Below are positions 16,268 to 26,859 of a DNA stretch of 64,000 bases, piece after piece. The notes below the pieces were generated by a model. That model saw only the letters and a list, made by a program, of their open reading frames with translations. It searched no databases and was not told the origin of the DNA. Position 1 is the first letter of the stretch, and each line of letters opens with the position of its first letter. Location of the stretch: NCBI GenBank assembly GCA_012267415.1, contig JAAXGN010000122.1, forward strand, positions 1 through 64,000, written 5' to 3'. Source of the DNA: Candidatus Poribacteria bacterium (GTDB taxonomy: Bacteria; Poribacteria; WGA-4E; WGA-3G). The translations under genes and the position numbers were made by a program.

Positions 16268-18346
16268 ATGAAACATCTATGTCTTCTATGTACCTTATTC
16301 ATTATCCTAACAAGTTGCAGTGCCCCGCAACCTGTAGAATTTCCTGATCCCAATTTAGCAGCTGCTGTCAGAGAAGCACTCAAATTAGAAACTGGGGCTC
16401 CGATTATGGATACGCAATTAAAAGACTTGGATGATCTATCTGCTTATGATAGAGACATCACAGATCTAACAGGTTTAGAATACGCAAAAGGATTGAGAAC
16501 ATTAAATCTATTTACCAATCGAATTTCGGATCTCACACCAATAATGAAACTGACAAAGTTAAGGCGTTTATGGATTGATCAGAATCTTATAGAAGATATA
16601 ATGCCTTTGAAAGGTTTAAAAAACATTGAAGATGTGTCTCTTTCAAGTAATCAAATTGCAGACCTTACCCCACTTGCCCGTCTGAAAAAGTTGAGAATCT
16701 TGGACCTAGGACACAATGAGATTAGTGACATTACACCGTTATCAAAATTATCCAGTCTTACGTTCTTAAAGCTTACAAATAATACTATTGAAGATATTTC
16801 ACCTTTGATTAGACTTAAGAGATTGGAAGTGTTAGTACTGAATATAAACTTAATCTCAGATATTACGCCTCTCAAACAATTGACAAATCTGGAGAAATTG
16901 TATCTCTCAACTAATGAGATAACGAATATTCTGCCACTTGAGGATTTGATTTCACTTAAGGAATTGGACCTTGAACGTAATGAAATAACTGACATAAGTG
17001 TTCTAAATGGACTTACAAAATTAGAAGAACTGAATCTATCAAGAAATCAAATCAATGACCTAACACCTTTGGCAGATTTATCACAACTACAAAACCTGAA
17101 ACTCAATCATAGTGGTATTAATGATCTCACACCGTTAAGACCCTTAACTGGACTAAAGACATTACAGCTAAATCACAACTATCTTAAGGACGTTACTCCA
17201 CTTTCAGGATTAACAATGCTCAGTCATTTAGAATTAAGGTCAAACCAAATCAGTGATGTCAAACCACTTATCGGATTATCTGAGTTGAAAATCTTTGATG
17301 TATACGAGAATCCGATTGAAGACACAAGTATAGTTGCAGAGATTAAGCGTTCTGGATCACCTGTCATTTCCAACAGCATGAAAGAGGAACCTGAAAAAGA
17401 TCAGAAAACCCAGAACACACAACAACCAGTAGATTCAGAAATAATACCGGATCCACACTTAGCTGCAGCTGTCCGTGAAACACTTGGGTTAAGTCCAACT
17501 GATCCAATTTCACCAGAAAGACTCAAACAGTTAGATAAGTTGGAAGCATTCCAGAAAGACATTACTAACCTAACAGGCTTGGAATATACTATTAACCTAA
17601 GAATATTATACATTCAATTTAATAAAATAAAGGACTTGAAACCGCTTGCAGGTTTGAAAAATCTTGAACGTTTAATGCTGACCCGCAATCAGATAAGCAA
17701 TCTAACACCCCTTGCCGGATTGACGAAGTTGAAATTGTTATGGATCGCAGATAACCAAATTAGTGATTTGAAATCACTCGCAAACTTAACGAATATAGAA
17801 ATATTAGATCTTGGAAATAATCAGATTCAAGACATTTCTGCTTTGATTGGAATGAAAAACCTTGAGGAGTTAAAACTTACCAACCGACCTTACTTAAGGG
17901 ATAATGATCAAAACAGGATTAACGATCTTACGCCATTAAAAAATCTTAGGAACCTTAGAAGGCTATCAATAGGTATTGGTGAACTTCAAGACATCTCACC
18001 ACTGGCAGGACTAAAGCAATTGAGGAAGTTATATATTGCAAGTAACAATATTATTGACATTTCGCCTCTAACCAAACTAAGAATGCTGGAAGAACTTACC
18101 ATTGAAGAAAATCAGATAGAAGATATTACACCCCTTGCAGGTTTGAAAATGCTTGACAGTTTAAACCTGAAGGGGAACAACATCAGTAATATTGGTTCTC
18201 TCTCAACACTAAAACATATTAATCATATTCAGTTAAGGGACAACAAAATTCAAGACATAAGTGCTTTACAGAACCTTGAGCATTTAAGATATTTGGAGAT
18301 AAATGACAATCCAATAGAAAATGTGAAGGTATTTGGAGATAAGTGA
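16268..18346 (+). CDS. Internalin-like leucine-rich-repeat lipoprotein, two LRR arrays
   Basis: A 692-aa predicted lipoprotein (lipobox LTSC, Cys17). It has two similar halves. Each opens with a cap helix (FPDPNLAAAVREALKLETG near 24; IPDPHLAAAVRETLGLSP near 393) and continues with 22-residue LRRs of consensus LxxLxxLxLxxNxIxDIxPL. Such solenoids are surface protein-binding modules. A TTGATT-17-TATAAT promoter and TGGAG ribosome-binding site precede it. The 3' end is damaged: a 40-bp tandem duplication (18291-18325 / 18331-18365) shifts the frame, so the protein now ends FGDK. Without it the frame would run to a stop at 18414-18416, ending NPDLILR. Confidence 0.92.
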   Translation: MKHLCLLCTLFIILTSCSAPQPVEFPDPNLAAAVREALKLETGAPIMDTQLKDLDDLSAYDRDITDLTGLEYAKGLRTLNLFTNRISDLTPIMKLTKLRRLWIDQNLIEDIMPLKGLKNIEDVSLSSNQIADLTPLARLKKLRILDLGHNEISDITPLSKLSSLTFLKLTNNTIEDISPLIRLKRLEVLVLNINLISDITPLKQLTNLEKLYLSTNEITNILPLEDLISLKELDLERNEITDISVLNGLTKLEELNLSRNQINDLTPLADLSQLQNLKLNHSGINDLTPLRPLTGLKTLQLNHNYLKDVTPLSGLTMLSHLELRSNQISDVKPLIGLSELKIFDVYENPIEDTSIVAEIKRSGSPVISNSMKEEPEKDQKTQNTQQPVDSEIIPDPHLAAAVRETLGLSPTDPISPERLKQLDKLEAFQKDITNLTGLEYTINLRILYIQFNKIKDLKPLAGLKNLERLMLTRNQISNLTPLAGLTKLKLLWIADNQISDLKSLANLTNIEILDLGNNQIQDISALIGMKNLEELKLTNRPYLRDNDQNRINDLTPLKNLRNLRRLSIGIGELQDISPLAGLKQLRKLYIASNNIIDISPLTKLRMLEELTIEENQIEDITPLAGLKMLDSLNLKGNNISNIGSLSTLKHINHIQLRDNKIQDISALQNLEHLRYLEINDNPIENVKVFGDK

Positions 18347-18365
18347 TAATCTAATAGAAAATGTG
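18291..18365 (+). repeat. 40-bp tandem duplication at the 3' end of the first LRR gene
   Basis: The 35-nt sequence beginning atttggagataaatgacaat occurs at 18291-18325 and again at 18331-18365 (3 mismatches), with period 40. Since 40 is not a multiple of 3 the second copy is read out of frame and terminates the protein. Confidence 0.85.
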
Positions 18366-18439
18366 TCCGTATTAGAGAAACTGCAGGAAAAGAATCCAGA
18401 TTTGATATTGAGATAACCGCTATTTTGGAGAACTGTATT

Positions 18440-20778
18440 ATGAAACAGTTATGCTTTCTTTTCGTATCACTTTTAGTTTTTGTCAGTTGCACGCAGACAG
18501 AACCTGTAGACATCCCTGACCAAAATTTAAAGAGAATAATAAGAACTTATCTACGGTTAGACCAAGACGAACCAATTCTTGCACAGGATCTCAGTAAAAT
18601 TACCAGATTACATGCTTCAAGAGCACGAATAAGCAACTTATCTGGTCTGGAGAAAATGACGAACTTGACTGAGGTGACACTAAGCCACAATCATATAAAT
18701 GACCTAACACCCTTTGTTGAATTGAATAATCTGACCCACCTTTCTCTTGAAGAAAACCTAATAACAGACCTTAGTCCGTTACGAAATTTAACTCAGTTGA
18801 CACATTTAGATCTCGCTCGAAACAGACTTAGTGATATTGCACATTTGAAAGGAATGACACAGCTTAAGGAATTAGTACTTTCTTACAATAGGATCAGAGA
18901 CATAACACCACTTGCTGAGTCAAAGAGACTTACTAAATTAAACCTCAGGGAAAATCTTATCAGAGACCTATCGTCTTTGGGAAATATGGCACAACTTCAA
19001 GAGTTAGAAATAGGGAACAATCAAATAAGTGATCTAACTCCCTTCAAAAGACTAAAAAATCTCACTATCTTATACCTATCAAGCAATCAAATTAGCAATC
19101 TATCTCCTCTTTCTGATCTGATACAGTTGAAAGAGTTAAGACTTAGTATAAATGAAATTAGCGATCTGACGCCACTGTCAGGATTAACCGGACTAACAGA
19201 TTTATGGTTAGGATCTAACAAGAACATTAGCGATCTTTCCCCACTATCCGATATGCGATTGCTAACACACTTATACCTATATGACAATAGAATCACCGAT
19301 CTATCACCGCTCTCAGAATTGACCAAACTGGAATGGTTAAACCTTAGCTCAAATCAGATCAACGATATTCAACCAATTACAAAGCTGGAGAACTTAGAAA
19401 ATCTGGGTCTGAATGAGAATGAAATCACAGACCTTTCTTCACTTATTACAAAGCTTGAAGGTTTATCAAAACTTAGAAAGTTAGAACTTGGAGACAATCA
19501 GATAAGCGACATTTCTTCACTAACCAACTTGAGTCAACTCACAGAATTGTCTCTCGGCTTTAATGAAATTACGGATATTTCTCCGCTGAGAAAACTCACA
19601 AAACTCACAGATTTACATCTCTCAAGTAATGAGATTACTGACATCACGCCTCTATCAGAATTAACAGAATTGAATGTTCTATTCCTATTAGGTAACAGAA
19701 TCAATGATCTCACACCCCTTGTTAGTCTGACGAAACTCATAGGTTTAACAGTGGGAAGGAACGAAATTACAGACCTAACACCCATTGCTGGTATGAAAAG
19801 TTTATACCATCTATCAGTAAATGACAATCAGATTTCAGATGTTTCGCCTCTTATTGGATTGACAAAACTGTCGAATCTTAACCTAAAAGGCAATGAAATT
19901 GCAGACATTAAACCCTTACAGGATTGGTAGAATTAACAACCTTAAACCTCTTTGGAAATAGGATTCAGGATATTGAACCTATTAGAAATTTATCCTCACT
20001 AACCCATCTAACACTCAGCAATAATCAGATTAGTGATATAGGACCTTTGGTTGACAAATCAGACATGAAATTTCTATACCTATCAAAAAACAAAATCACG
20101 GATATTGCTCCGTTAGCAGGATTTAAGAAACTAAAGATATTACATCTGAACGATAATCAAATAGACGATATTACCAGTTTGTCCAATTTGATGAATCTTG
20201 ATATACTGTGGCTTGGTAATAACCCAATTGCTGATATATCGCCTCTGGAGAATCTATCACGCTTAATGTCCTTGCAATTGTCTCAAACACCCATAAGTGA
20301 TTTGGCACCCCTTGTGGGATTAACAAGTTTAAGTCACCTAAGTTTGATCGGTAACGAAATTAATGATCTTGAGTCTCTTGTGCAGCCGTTGACGAATTTG
20401 AATTCGCTAAAATCCTTAACAATGAATAGGTGTCAAATCACCGATATCACACCCCTTAAAGCACTGAAACAATTGACAAGATTAGGACTTTCAACAAACG
20501 AAATTAGCGACATTACTCCTTTGGCGGAACTATCAAGACTTGAATATTTGGATTTAAGCAGCAACCTAATTTCTGACATAGTGCCGCTAAAAGCATTATC
20601 ACAACTCACGACTTTAAACCTAAGACAAAACCAGATTACTGATATTAACGTTTTAGCATCTTTACCAAATCTAAAAAGTGTCGACCTACAAAAGAACAGA
20701 ATTTATGATATAAAACAGATACAGGAATTAGTTGTACAGCATCCGAATTTAGATCTATCAGTAGACACCTTTCGTTGA
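18440..20778 (+). pseudogene. LRR lipoprotein gene split by a one-base frameshift
   Basis: Two overlapping reading frames (18440-19930 and 19924-20778) are parts of one LRR lipoprotein gene of about 780 codons. The first part has a lipobox (VFVSC, Cys17) and about 20 LRRs and stops at ...IADIKPLQDW. The second continues in the -1 frame as LVELTTLNLFGNRIQDI and reaches a proper C-terminus (PNLDLSVDTFR). One missing T at about 19922-19926 (GGATTGG for GGATTTGG) restores LQDLVELTTLNL exactly in LRR register. Either the gene is broken or this is a sequencing/assembly error. The start ATG 18440 follows TTGGAG. It lies 93 nt after the first LRR gene, probably in one transcript. Confidence 0.88.
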
Positions 20779-21280
20779 TAGCAGGTGTCAAAGCATATTT
20801 TAGTAGATTTTAGATAGAATACCAGATAAATGCAATTCATAGCAGTTAGTGCGATTTTCATTCTGTAGCACATTCATCCTTGATTGTGCTGAAACCCATC
20901 ATCCCACACGAAAAAATCCGCACTTAGAAAAAGACTTGATCATTCTGTAGCACATTCATCCTTGATTGTGCAACGAACCCCATCATCCCACACAATAAAG
21001 TATCTACTCAGAATTTGGCGTAATCAAACCGTAGCACATTCATCCCTGATTGTGCTAACAAACACGTCATCACACACGAAAAACTCCACTCTCAGAAAAA
21101 ACATTATGAATCTGTAGCACATTCACCCTTGATTGTGCAACGAAACACACAATGAAGGGTCAATGATGTATGGAGGGGTAATGAAGGATGAACTGAGTTT
21201 GGCACAATCAAGGATGAATGTGCTACTGTTGCAGTGAATCTAAATGGCGTGCGGAGAGGGTAATGAACTTGACAATCATA
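20779..21280. repeat. Intergenic array of 'tgtagcacattcatccttga' elements (family B)
   Basis: Four direct copies of the TAGCACATTCATCCTTGATT (gtgct) element start near 20872, 20948, 21032 and 21115, spaced 76-85 bp with related spacers containing catcccacacgaaaaa. One inverted copy is near 21203-21227. The core pairs TAGCACA with TGTGCTA. No gene is seen in this stretch. Confidence 0.75.
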
Positions 21281-21309
21281 TTGATTCTATCTTACATTTC
21301 AACTATAAT
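21281..21309 (+). promoter_or_regulatory. Promoter of the third LRR gene, copy of the first
   Basis: TTGATT (21281-21286), 17-nt spacer, TATAAT (21304-21309). The region from about 21274 to the start codon is nearly identical to 16188-16267 in front of the first LRR gene, showing that promoter and gene start were duplicated together. Confidence 0.65.
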
Positions 21310-21354
21310 ATATCAACTTTCCTATAGACAGCTTGATAGTATGGAGCGATTGAA

Positions 21355-22956
21355 ATGCAACGACTATGTCTTCTATTTACCTTATTCATTATCTTAACAG
21401 GTTGCAGCGCACCGCAACAGGTTGAATTTCCTGAGCCGAATCTTGAAGAAGCTATAAGGTCTCGTTTAGGATTCAAGGCAGATAAACAGATCCATGCAAA
21501 ACACCTAAACAAAATTATCAAATTATATGCCTCAAGCGATGCAATAAGTAACCTATCAGGTTTAGAAAAAATGACTAACCTCATGGAGTTAAACCTATAC
21601 AATAACAAAGTATCTGATCTTACACCGTTATCTGGCTTGCAAAACCTGCGAATATTGGAACTCGGTAATAATCAGATTAGTGATTTAAATCCTCTTTCTG
21701 AATTGACGAATCTGAACCAACTTTTTCTTCAACATAACTTCTTTGAAGATATTAGTCCGTTGCGAAGTCTAACAGGGTTGAAACACTTAGACCTCACGCG
21801 AAACGGACTTGGTGATATCACACATCTGAACGGATTGACACAACTTAACAGATTATTACTCTCTGGCAATAGAATCATTGACTTAGCCCCATTGCAAAGT
21901 CTAACAGGGTTGAAACACTTAGACCTCACGCGAAACGGACTTGGTGATATTGACCAACTGAACAGATTGACACAACTTAACGTATTACTACTTTCTGACA
22001 ATAGAATCTCAGACTTAACCCCACTGCGAAGTCTAACAGGATTGACACACTTAGACCTCACGCGAAACGGACTTGGTACTATCGCACACCTAAACGGATT
22101 GACACAACTTAACAAATTAATACTTGCTGACAATAAAATCACAGACTTAACCCCACTTGCTGAATTGAAGAAGCTTACTGAATTAAACGTCCGTTCCAAT
22201 TTTATAAGTGACTTAACTCCTGTAAGGGAAATGGTACAACTGCAAGAATTAGATATGGGGGATAATGGAATAAGTGATCTAACCCCCTTCAGAGAACTAA
22301 AGAATCTCACTGTCCTAAACCTATCAAGCAATCAAATAAGTGACCTTAGTCCACTTGCAGGATTGATAAATCTAACTGATCTATCGCTCAGATTTAACAA
22401 GAACATCAGCGACCTTATGCCACTATCCGATATGCAATTGCTAAAACATCTATTTATCAGCGTCAAGAACATCAGCGATTTTACACCACTTGCTGCATTA
22501 TCAAGTCTAAATTATTTAGACATCAGTGGTAGTGAATTTGATGATCTCGCTGTGCTTATCCAAACGCTAACAGAAATGGATAATCTAAAATCTATAGCAA
22601 TAGACGGTTGTAACATCACTGATATTACACCACTTAGAGAGCTGAAACAATTGACAGGATTGAGCCTTTCATCTAACCAGATTAGTGATATCACGCCTTT
22701 GTCAGAATTAACAAATCTTGAATGGTTGCACTTGAATAACAATCAGATCAAAGACATCTCTCCACTAAAAGGCTTAACAGCACTGGAATATTTGTCACTT
22801 ATGCATAACCAGATTACTGATATTAACGTTTTAGCATCTTTACCTAATTTAAGACAGGCTTTCTTACAAGTAAACCGAATATATAACACTGAACAGGTAC
22901 AAGAAATATTAGAACAGAATCAGATATTGGATCTAAGAACCAAACCCAATCGGTGA
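21355..22956 (+). CDS. Internalin-like leucine-rich-repeat lipoprotein
   Basis: A 533-aa lipoprotein (lipobox LTGC, Cys17) with an N-terminal cap helix (FPEPNLEEAIRSRLGF) and about 20 LRRs of 22 residues. Between 21762 and 22155 three 132-bp units, each two LRRs, are repeated almost perfectly at DNA level (segment starting gtctaacagggttgaaacac at 21766, 21898 and 22030), a sign of recent internal expansion. The array ends in a C-terminal cap (ILEQNQILDLRTKPNR). Start set by TGGAGCGATTGAA before the ATG. Homologous to the two preceding LRR genes; the three together form a tandem family of surface-exposed binding proteins. Confidence 0.93.
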   Translation: MQRLCLLFTLFIILTGCSAPQQVEFPEPNLEEAIRSRLGFKADKQIHAKHLNKIIKLYASSDAISNLSGLEKMTNLMELNLYNNKVSDLTPLSGLQNLRILELGNNQISDLNPLSELTNLNQLFLQHNFFEDISPLRSLTGLKHLDLTRNGLGDITHLNGLTQLNRLLLSGNRIIDLAPLQSLTGLKHLDLTRNGLGDIDQLNRLTQLNVLLLSDNRISDLTPLRSLTGLTHLDLTRNGLGTIAHLNGLTQLNKLILADNKITDLTPLAELKKLTELNVRSNFISDLTPVREMVQLQELDMGDNGISDLTPFRELKNLTVLNLSSNQISDLSPLAGLINLTDLSLRFNKNISDLMPLSDMQLLKHLFISVKNISDFTPLAALSSLNYLDISGSEFDDLAVLIQTLTEMDNLKSIAIDGCNITDITPLRELKQLTGLSLSSNQISDITPLSELTNLEWLHLNNNQIKDISPLKGLTALEYLSLMHNQITDINVLASLPNLRQAFLQVNRIYNTEQVQEILEQNQILDLRTKPNR

Positions 22957-23066
22957 TATGATAACACAACGTTTATTTATGGAAAATTATCAGATACGTT
23001 GACACTATCACAACACGGAAAAACATCAATCTACTGAAGTACCGACGCAATCAATGGAGTATAAAC

Positions 23067-24257
23067 ATGGCAAAATTAGCTATAAATGGCGGCGAACCGA
23101 TTGTTAAACACGGTTTAGGAAAAAGTTGGCCCATACATGATGAAACCGAAGAAAACGCGCTGTTAGAAGTGTTGCGGAGCGGCGCATGGAACAGACGTGA
23201 AAAGGTTGACGAAGTAGGTGAAAAGTTCGCAGCATATCACGATGCAAAATACGGTATTCCACTAGCAAATGGAACAGTTGCATTGCAATGTGCATTGAAA
23301 GCCGCTGGTATTACCGCTGCGGATGAAGTCATCGTACCAGCACTCACATTCGTAGCAACCGGTACATCAGCAGTATGTGTTAACGCTGTCCCAGTGATTG
23401 TAGACATAGATCCACTCACCTATAACATCTCTCCCGAGGCAATTGTCAATACGATAACACCCCGAACAAAAGCAATCATCCCTGTACATAACGGTGGGTA
23501 TCCCGCAGATATGGACACTATTATGGAGATAGCTGAGAAACACGATCTAAAGGTAATAGAGGATTGCGCGCATGCACACGGTACGCAATGGAAAGGTAAA
23601 GGAGTCGGTTCAATCGGACATTTAGGCACATTTAGTTTTCAGATAGGTAAAACGTTAACATGCGGTGAAGGGGGCATGGTGATTACAAATGACGAAGAAC
23701 TTGCTAACACAGCACGACATATAGCAAATTTAAACATGCGTATGACGAACCTGCAGGCAGCACTCCTGTTGTGTCAACTCGAAAGGTTCCCAGAACAGGT
23801 TGACACGCGGGAACGAAATATGGCATATCTTGTAAAAGGAATGGAATCGATTGATGGATTACACCCAATTCCGCGGGACGAACGGGTTACACGGTGGTGT
23901 TTCTATTATTGGGATTTCCGTTTTGTCTCTGAAGAATTTGACGGAATTTCACGCGGTCGCTTTCTGGAAGCACTCGGTGCTGAAGGTGTTCCGTGTGGTG
24001 TAGGTGCTCACGGTATACCTATCTACCACGAAGGTCCATTCGCAAGTCCTGAAATGTTCGACCAACTCGGTCTCCCTCAAAAATATCTTGGAGACAATGC
24101 GATTGACTACACCGATGTTCACTGTCCACAAGCAGACTACGTCTATAACAACGAGGTGTGTAGCTTCGGTCATGCAATGTTCTTGGGTGATACAGATAAT
24201 ATGCAGCTAATATTAGACGCATTCCAAAAGATTCGTGATAACACCGATGCTTTGTAG
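23067..24257 (+). CDS. DegT/DnrJ/EryC1/StrS family PLP-dependent aminotransferase
   Basis: A 396-aa fold-type I aminotransferase. The PLP lysine is Lys195 in SFQIGKTLTCGEGG. The cofactor-contacting VIEDCAHAHGTQWKG segment and the N-terminal NGGEPIVKHG are typical. These enzymes transaminate keto-sugars for surface polysaccharide or secondary metabolites, or keto-cyclitols (3-amino-5-hydroxybenzoate-synthase-like). The substrate cannot be read from sequence. No sugar-nucleotide genes are adjacent, so this may be one of the many stand-alone DegT genes of this lineage. Ribosome-binding site TGGAG. It follows the LRR gene by 110 nt. Confidence 0.93.
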   Translation: MAKLAINGGEPIVKHGLGKSWPIHDETEENALLEVLRSGAWNRREKVDEVGEKFAAYHDAKYGIPLANGTVALQCALKAAGITAADEVIVPALTFVATGTSAVCVNAVPVIVDIDPLTYNISPEAIVNTITPRTKAIIPVHNGGYPADMDTIMEIAEKHDLKVIEDCAHAHGTQWKGKGVGSIGHLGTFSFQIGKTLTCGEGGMVITNDEELANTARHIANLNMRMTNLQAALLLCQLERFPEQVDTRERNMAYLVKGMESIDGLHPIPRDERVTRWCFYYWDFRFVSEEFDGISRGRFLEALGAEGVPCGVGAHGIPIYHEGPFASPEMFDQLGLPQKYLGDNAIDYTDVHCPQADYVYNNEVCSFGHAMFLGDTDNMQLILDAFQKIRDNTDAL

Positions 24258-24343
24258 GACAATGGATGGAAGAGATGAAGATTAATTTATTAATTCGGTA
24301 ATGTTGGAACGTGCAATGAAACGCACTACTACCAATTTGCTCG

Positions 24344-24370
24344 TTTGTAGTAGGGCAATTTATTGCCCGT
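24344..24370. repeat. Copy of the 'gtagtagggcaatttattgc' palindrome (family D)
   Basis: One copy of the GGGCAATTTATTGCCC hairpin between convergent genes (DegT and the DUF255 protein). It could act as a transcript 3'-end structure here. No U-run is present. Confidence 0.6.
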
Positions 24371-24426
24371 TTTATTACCGAAATATTTCCTTAAACTTCA
24401 TTCAAGGGGGAATGCGTAAGTCCTAT

Positions 24427-26754
24427 TTATTTAATCTTCAATGGAACATCTAAAGTCTGAGGTAACAAACATTCCGTATCGTTGCATGCCTGATATTCAA
24501 GAATCAGAACAATTGGCATGTTTCTGTTGCGTTCTGTATTCAGTTTCTGTTTTAAGTTAACGACAAACTTTATCGTCCCTTCATAAACGTTCAAGGCTTC
24601 ATCACTGAACGCAAATTGGGTGGATTCTCCCTTTGGATACTCTACGTTTTCTATCTCTATAGGTGCATCTTTTGTTACAGAGATTGTCGTTGGTATTAAG
24701 TTTTCTTGACCGGATGGATTTGCGTTTATGTGCCACCCTTGTCGTATCTTGATCTCCACTTCCACGTCAAATTTTCCATTTTTATTTCTCTTCCCCATTT
24801 TGACTGTTGCTGTGACAATGTGCTGGGATGTCTCATCTCTGTCAAGCTCCAAATATCCGTTGAGTGAATACAGCATGTGCATAAAGGACGAGGGAGACTG
24901 TTTCATGGAATTAGCAAAACATTGAAGCGTTTTCTCGGCATATTCATGATAGCTGGCACCAAGTGGCAGGAGATTGTTAACTGCTACAGCATTCCCAGAC
25001 GGTACTGATGAGTCATAAGGTTTCTTCGTACGGACAATCAACTGTTTCGCATCTTTCTTTGTGTAGTAAAATCCACCGTTGATGTCATCCCAGAAGAGTT
25101 CTATCATCTTGTCAGTCAGTTCTTTCGCTGACTGAAGCCACTTTTCTTCACCTGTTGCAGTATACAGACCTATCAATCCTCTGACGAAAAAAGCGTAATC
25201 ATCATGATAGCCATCATACTTTACGATACCGTCTGTGTATGTATGCCACAGTCCACCGTTCGGTTTCTGCAGTTTATCAAGAATGAATAGTGCAGCTTTG
25301 GAAGCAGCGTTGAGATACTCTTCTTCACCTAACACTTCGTAGCCGAGTGCAAGTGCATCAATCATCAAACCGTTCCAACTGACGATAATCTTAGTGTCCA
25401 ATAGGGGGCGTTCTCGTTTATACCGTGCGGCTAAGAGTGTCTCGCGTGCAGATGCTAAAGACGTGAGAGACTGCTCCGACTTTTCAGCAGCTGGAACATA
25501 GAGGACGTTTTTACCTTCAAAATTGGGTCCTTTGTCAACGCCGTAAATATTATTGAATTGTTTGACATCACTGGATGATAAAACTCTCTTTATTTCCTCT
25601 GCTGTCCAGACGTAGTATTTACCTTCTTCAGCATCGGTTTCGGCATCTATAGCGGAATAAAAACCGCCATCCGTTGAAGTCATTTCACGAGCAACAAAAT
25701 CGAATATCTCCCGTGCAATGCGACGGTATTGCGGTTTTTCTGTTATCTGATATGTTTGAAGATATACTTTTGCCAATTGCGCGTTGTCGTAAAGCATCTT
25801 CTCAAAATGCGGCACGAGCCATTTCGCGTCAACTGAATATCTATGAAATCCACCACCTATCTGGTCATATATCCCACCGTAAGCCATCATGTCTAAGGTG
25901 TGCGTGACCATTTCAAGTAGTGATGCATTATCTTCTGAAGTATTCTTCAGACCTGACTGTCTCTCGTATTCCCTCAACAAAAAGTCTAAATTCGCTGGAC
26001 TTGGGAACTTCGGTGCAGTGCCGAAGCCACCGAAAACTTCATCATAGTTCGACTTGAGGTGTATGAATCCATTCCTAACGAGTTCGCTATCAAGTGGTAG
26101 TGCATTAAGGGGCGTGAATCCTTTGCTGATTACCTGATCAATGATCGTTGTAATTCTGTTAGCAGAGTCAATGACTTCTGCATGCCGCGTCGTCCAGGCC
26201 ACATGGATAGCGTTCAAAATAGAAGGGAATCCCGGTCTATTCGGCATATCAGTTGGGGGAAAGTATGTACCCGCAAAGAACGGCTTAAGGTCAGGAGTAA
26301 GGAATACGGAGTTGGGCCAACCACCGCGTTGTATCAGCAATTGCGTTGCAGTCATATAGATTTCATCTAAATCGGGACGTTCCTCTCTATCAATTTTGAT
26401 ATTGATAAAGTTCTCATTCATCTGTTCAGCGATATCCGGATTTGAGAAGACCTTCCTTTCCATAACGTGGCACCAATAGCATGTGGAGTATCCGACAGAG
26501 AGGAATATAGGTTTATTCTCTTTCTTTGCGAGTGCTATTGCTTCATCATTCCAAGGATACCAATTGACAGGATTATGCGCGTGTAGCAGGAGGTATGGAC
26601 TGGTTTCATTGATGAGACTATTAGTCCATTTCCAAGAACCATCAGGATTTTTGAGCGCACCTTCATCAGCATTAATTGCGAAGGTAAGAAAAAACAGAAT
26701 TGAGGAAATAAGGATTACTTGGGTTGTATTTCTAATGTTAAACATCAATTCCAT
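24427..26754 (-). CDS. YyaL/SSP411-family protein (DUF255 thioredoxin-like) with C-terminal DsbD-like domain
   Basis: A 775-aa protein with an N-terminal hydrophobic signal (about 11-28). The DUF255 thioredoxin-fold domain (about 45-205) has [17 protein letters not shown] and the redox pair CYWC (Cys92, Cys95) followed by HVMERKVF. A six-hairpin glycosidase-like alpha/alpha region follows (about 240-640). The C-terminus (about 655-775; ADVxVxI-type beta strands, [11 protein letters not shown]) resembles the N-terminal thiol-binding domain of DsbD. Most YyaL homologues are cytoplasmic and about 680 aa, so the signal peptide and DsbD-like tail suggest an exported thiol-redox role. Clear ribosome-binding site AGAGGAG before the ATG. 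Confidence 0.88.
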   Translation of the reverse strand: MELMFNIRNTTQVILISSILFFLTFAINADEGALKNPDGSWKWTNSLINETSPYLLLHAHNPVNWYPWNDEAIALAKKENKPIFLSVGYSTCYWCHVMERKVFSNPDIAEQMNENFINIKIDREERPDLDEIYMTATQLLIQRGGWPNSVFLTPDLKPFFAGTYFPPTDMPNRPGFPSILNAIHVAWTTRHAEVIDSANRITTIIDQVISKGFTPLNALPLDSELVRNGFIHLKSNYDEVFGGFGTAPKFPSPANLDFLLREYERQSGLKNTSEDNASLLEMVTHTLDMMAYGGIYDQIGGGFHRYSVDAKWLVPHFEKMLYDNAQLAKVYLQTYQITEKPQYRRIAREIFDFVAREMTSTDGGFYSAIDAETDAEEGKYYVWTAEEIKRVLSSSDVKQFNNIYGVDKGPNFEGKNVLYVPAAEKSEQSLTSLASARETLLAARYKRERPLLDTKIIVSWNGLMIDALALGYEVLGEEEYLNAASKAALFILDKLQKPNGGLWHTYTDGIVKYDGYHDDYAFFVRGLIGLYTATGEEKWLQSAKELTDKMIELFWDDINGGFYYTKKDAKQLIVRTKKPYDSSVPSGNAVAVNNLLPLGASYHEYAEKTLQCFANSMKQSPSSFMHMLYSLNGYLELDRDETSQHIVTATVKMGKRNKNGKFDVEVEIKIRQGWHINANPSGQENLIPTTISVTKDAPIEIENVEYPKGESTQFAFSDEALNVYEGTIKFVVNLKQKLNTERNRNMPIVLILEYQACNDTECLLPQTLDVPLKIK

Positions 26755-26859
26755 GAACTCCTCTTACCTCGATTTCTATAAGAAAGGATAACACAACTTG
26801 TTAGAGATGTCAATTGAATGTCGGGGATACCTCTCACTTAATTCATCAAAAATTGAATG

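Noticed and set aside
21729-22331. 200-codon minus-strand frame inside the third LRR gene
   Set aside because: It is the mirror of the repeated LRR codons (low-complexity SLTGVKSLI repeats), without ribosome-binding site.
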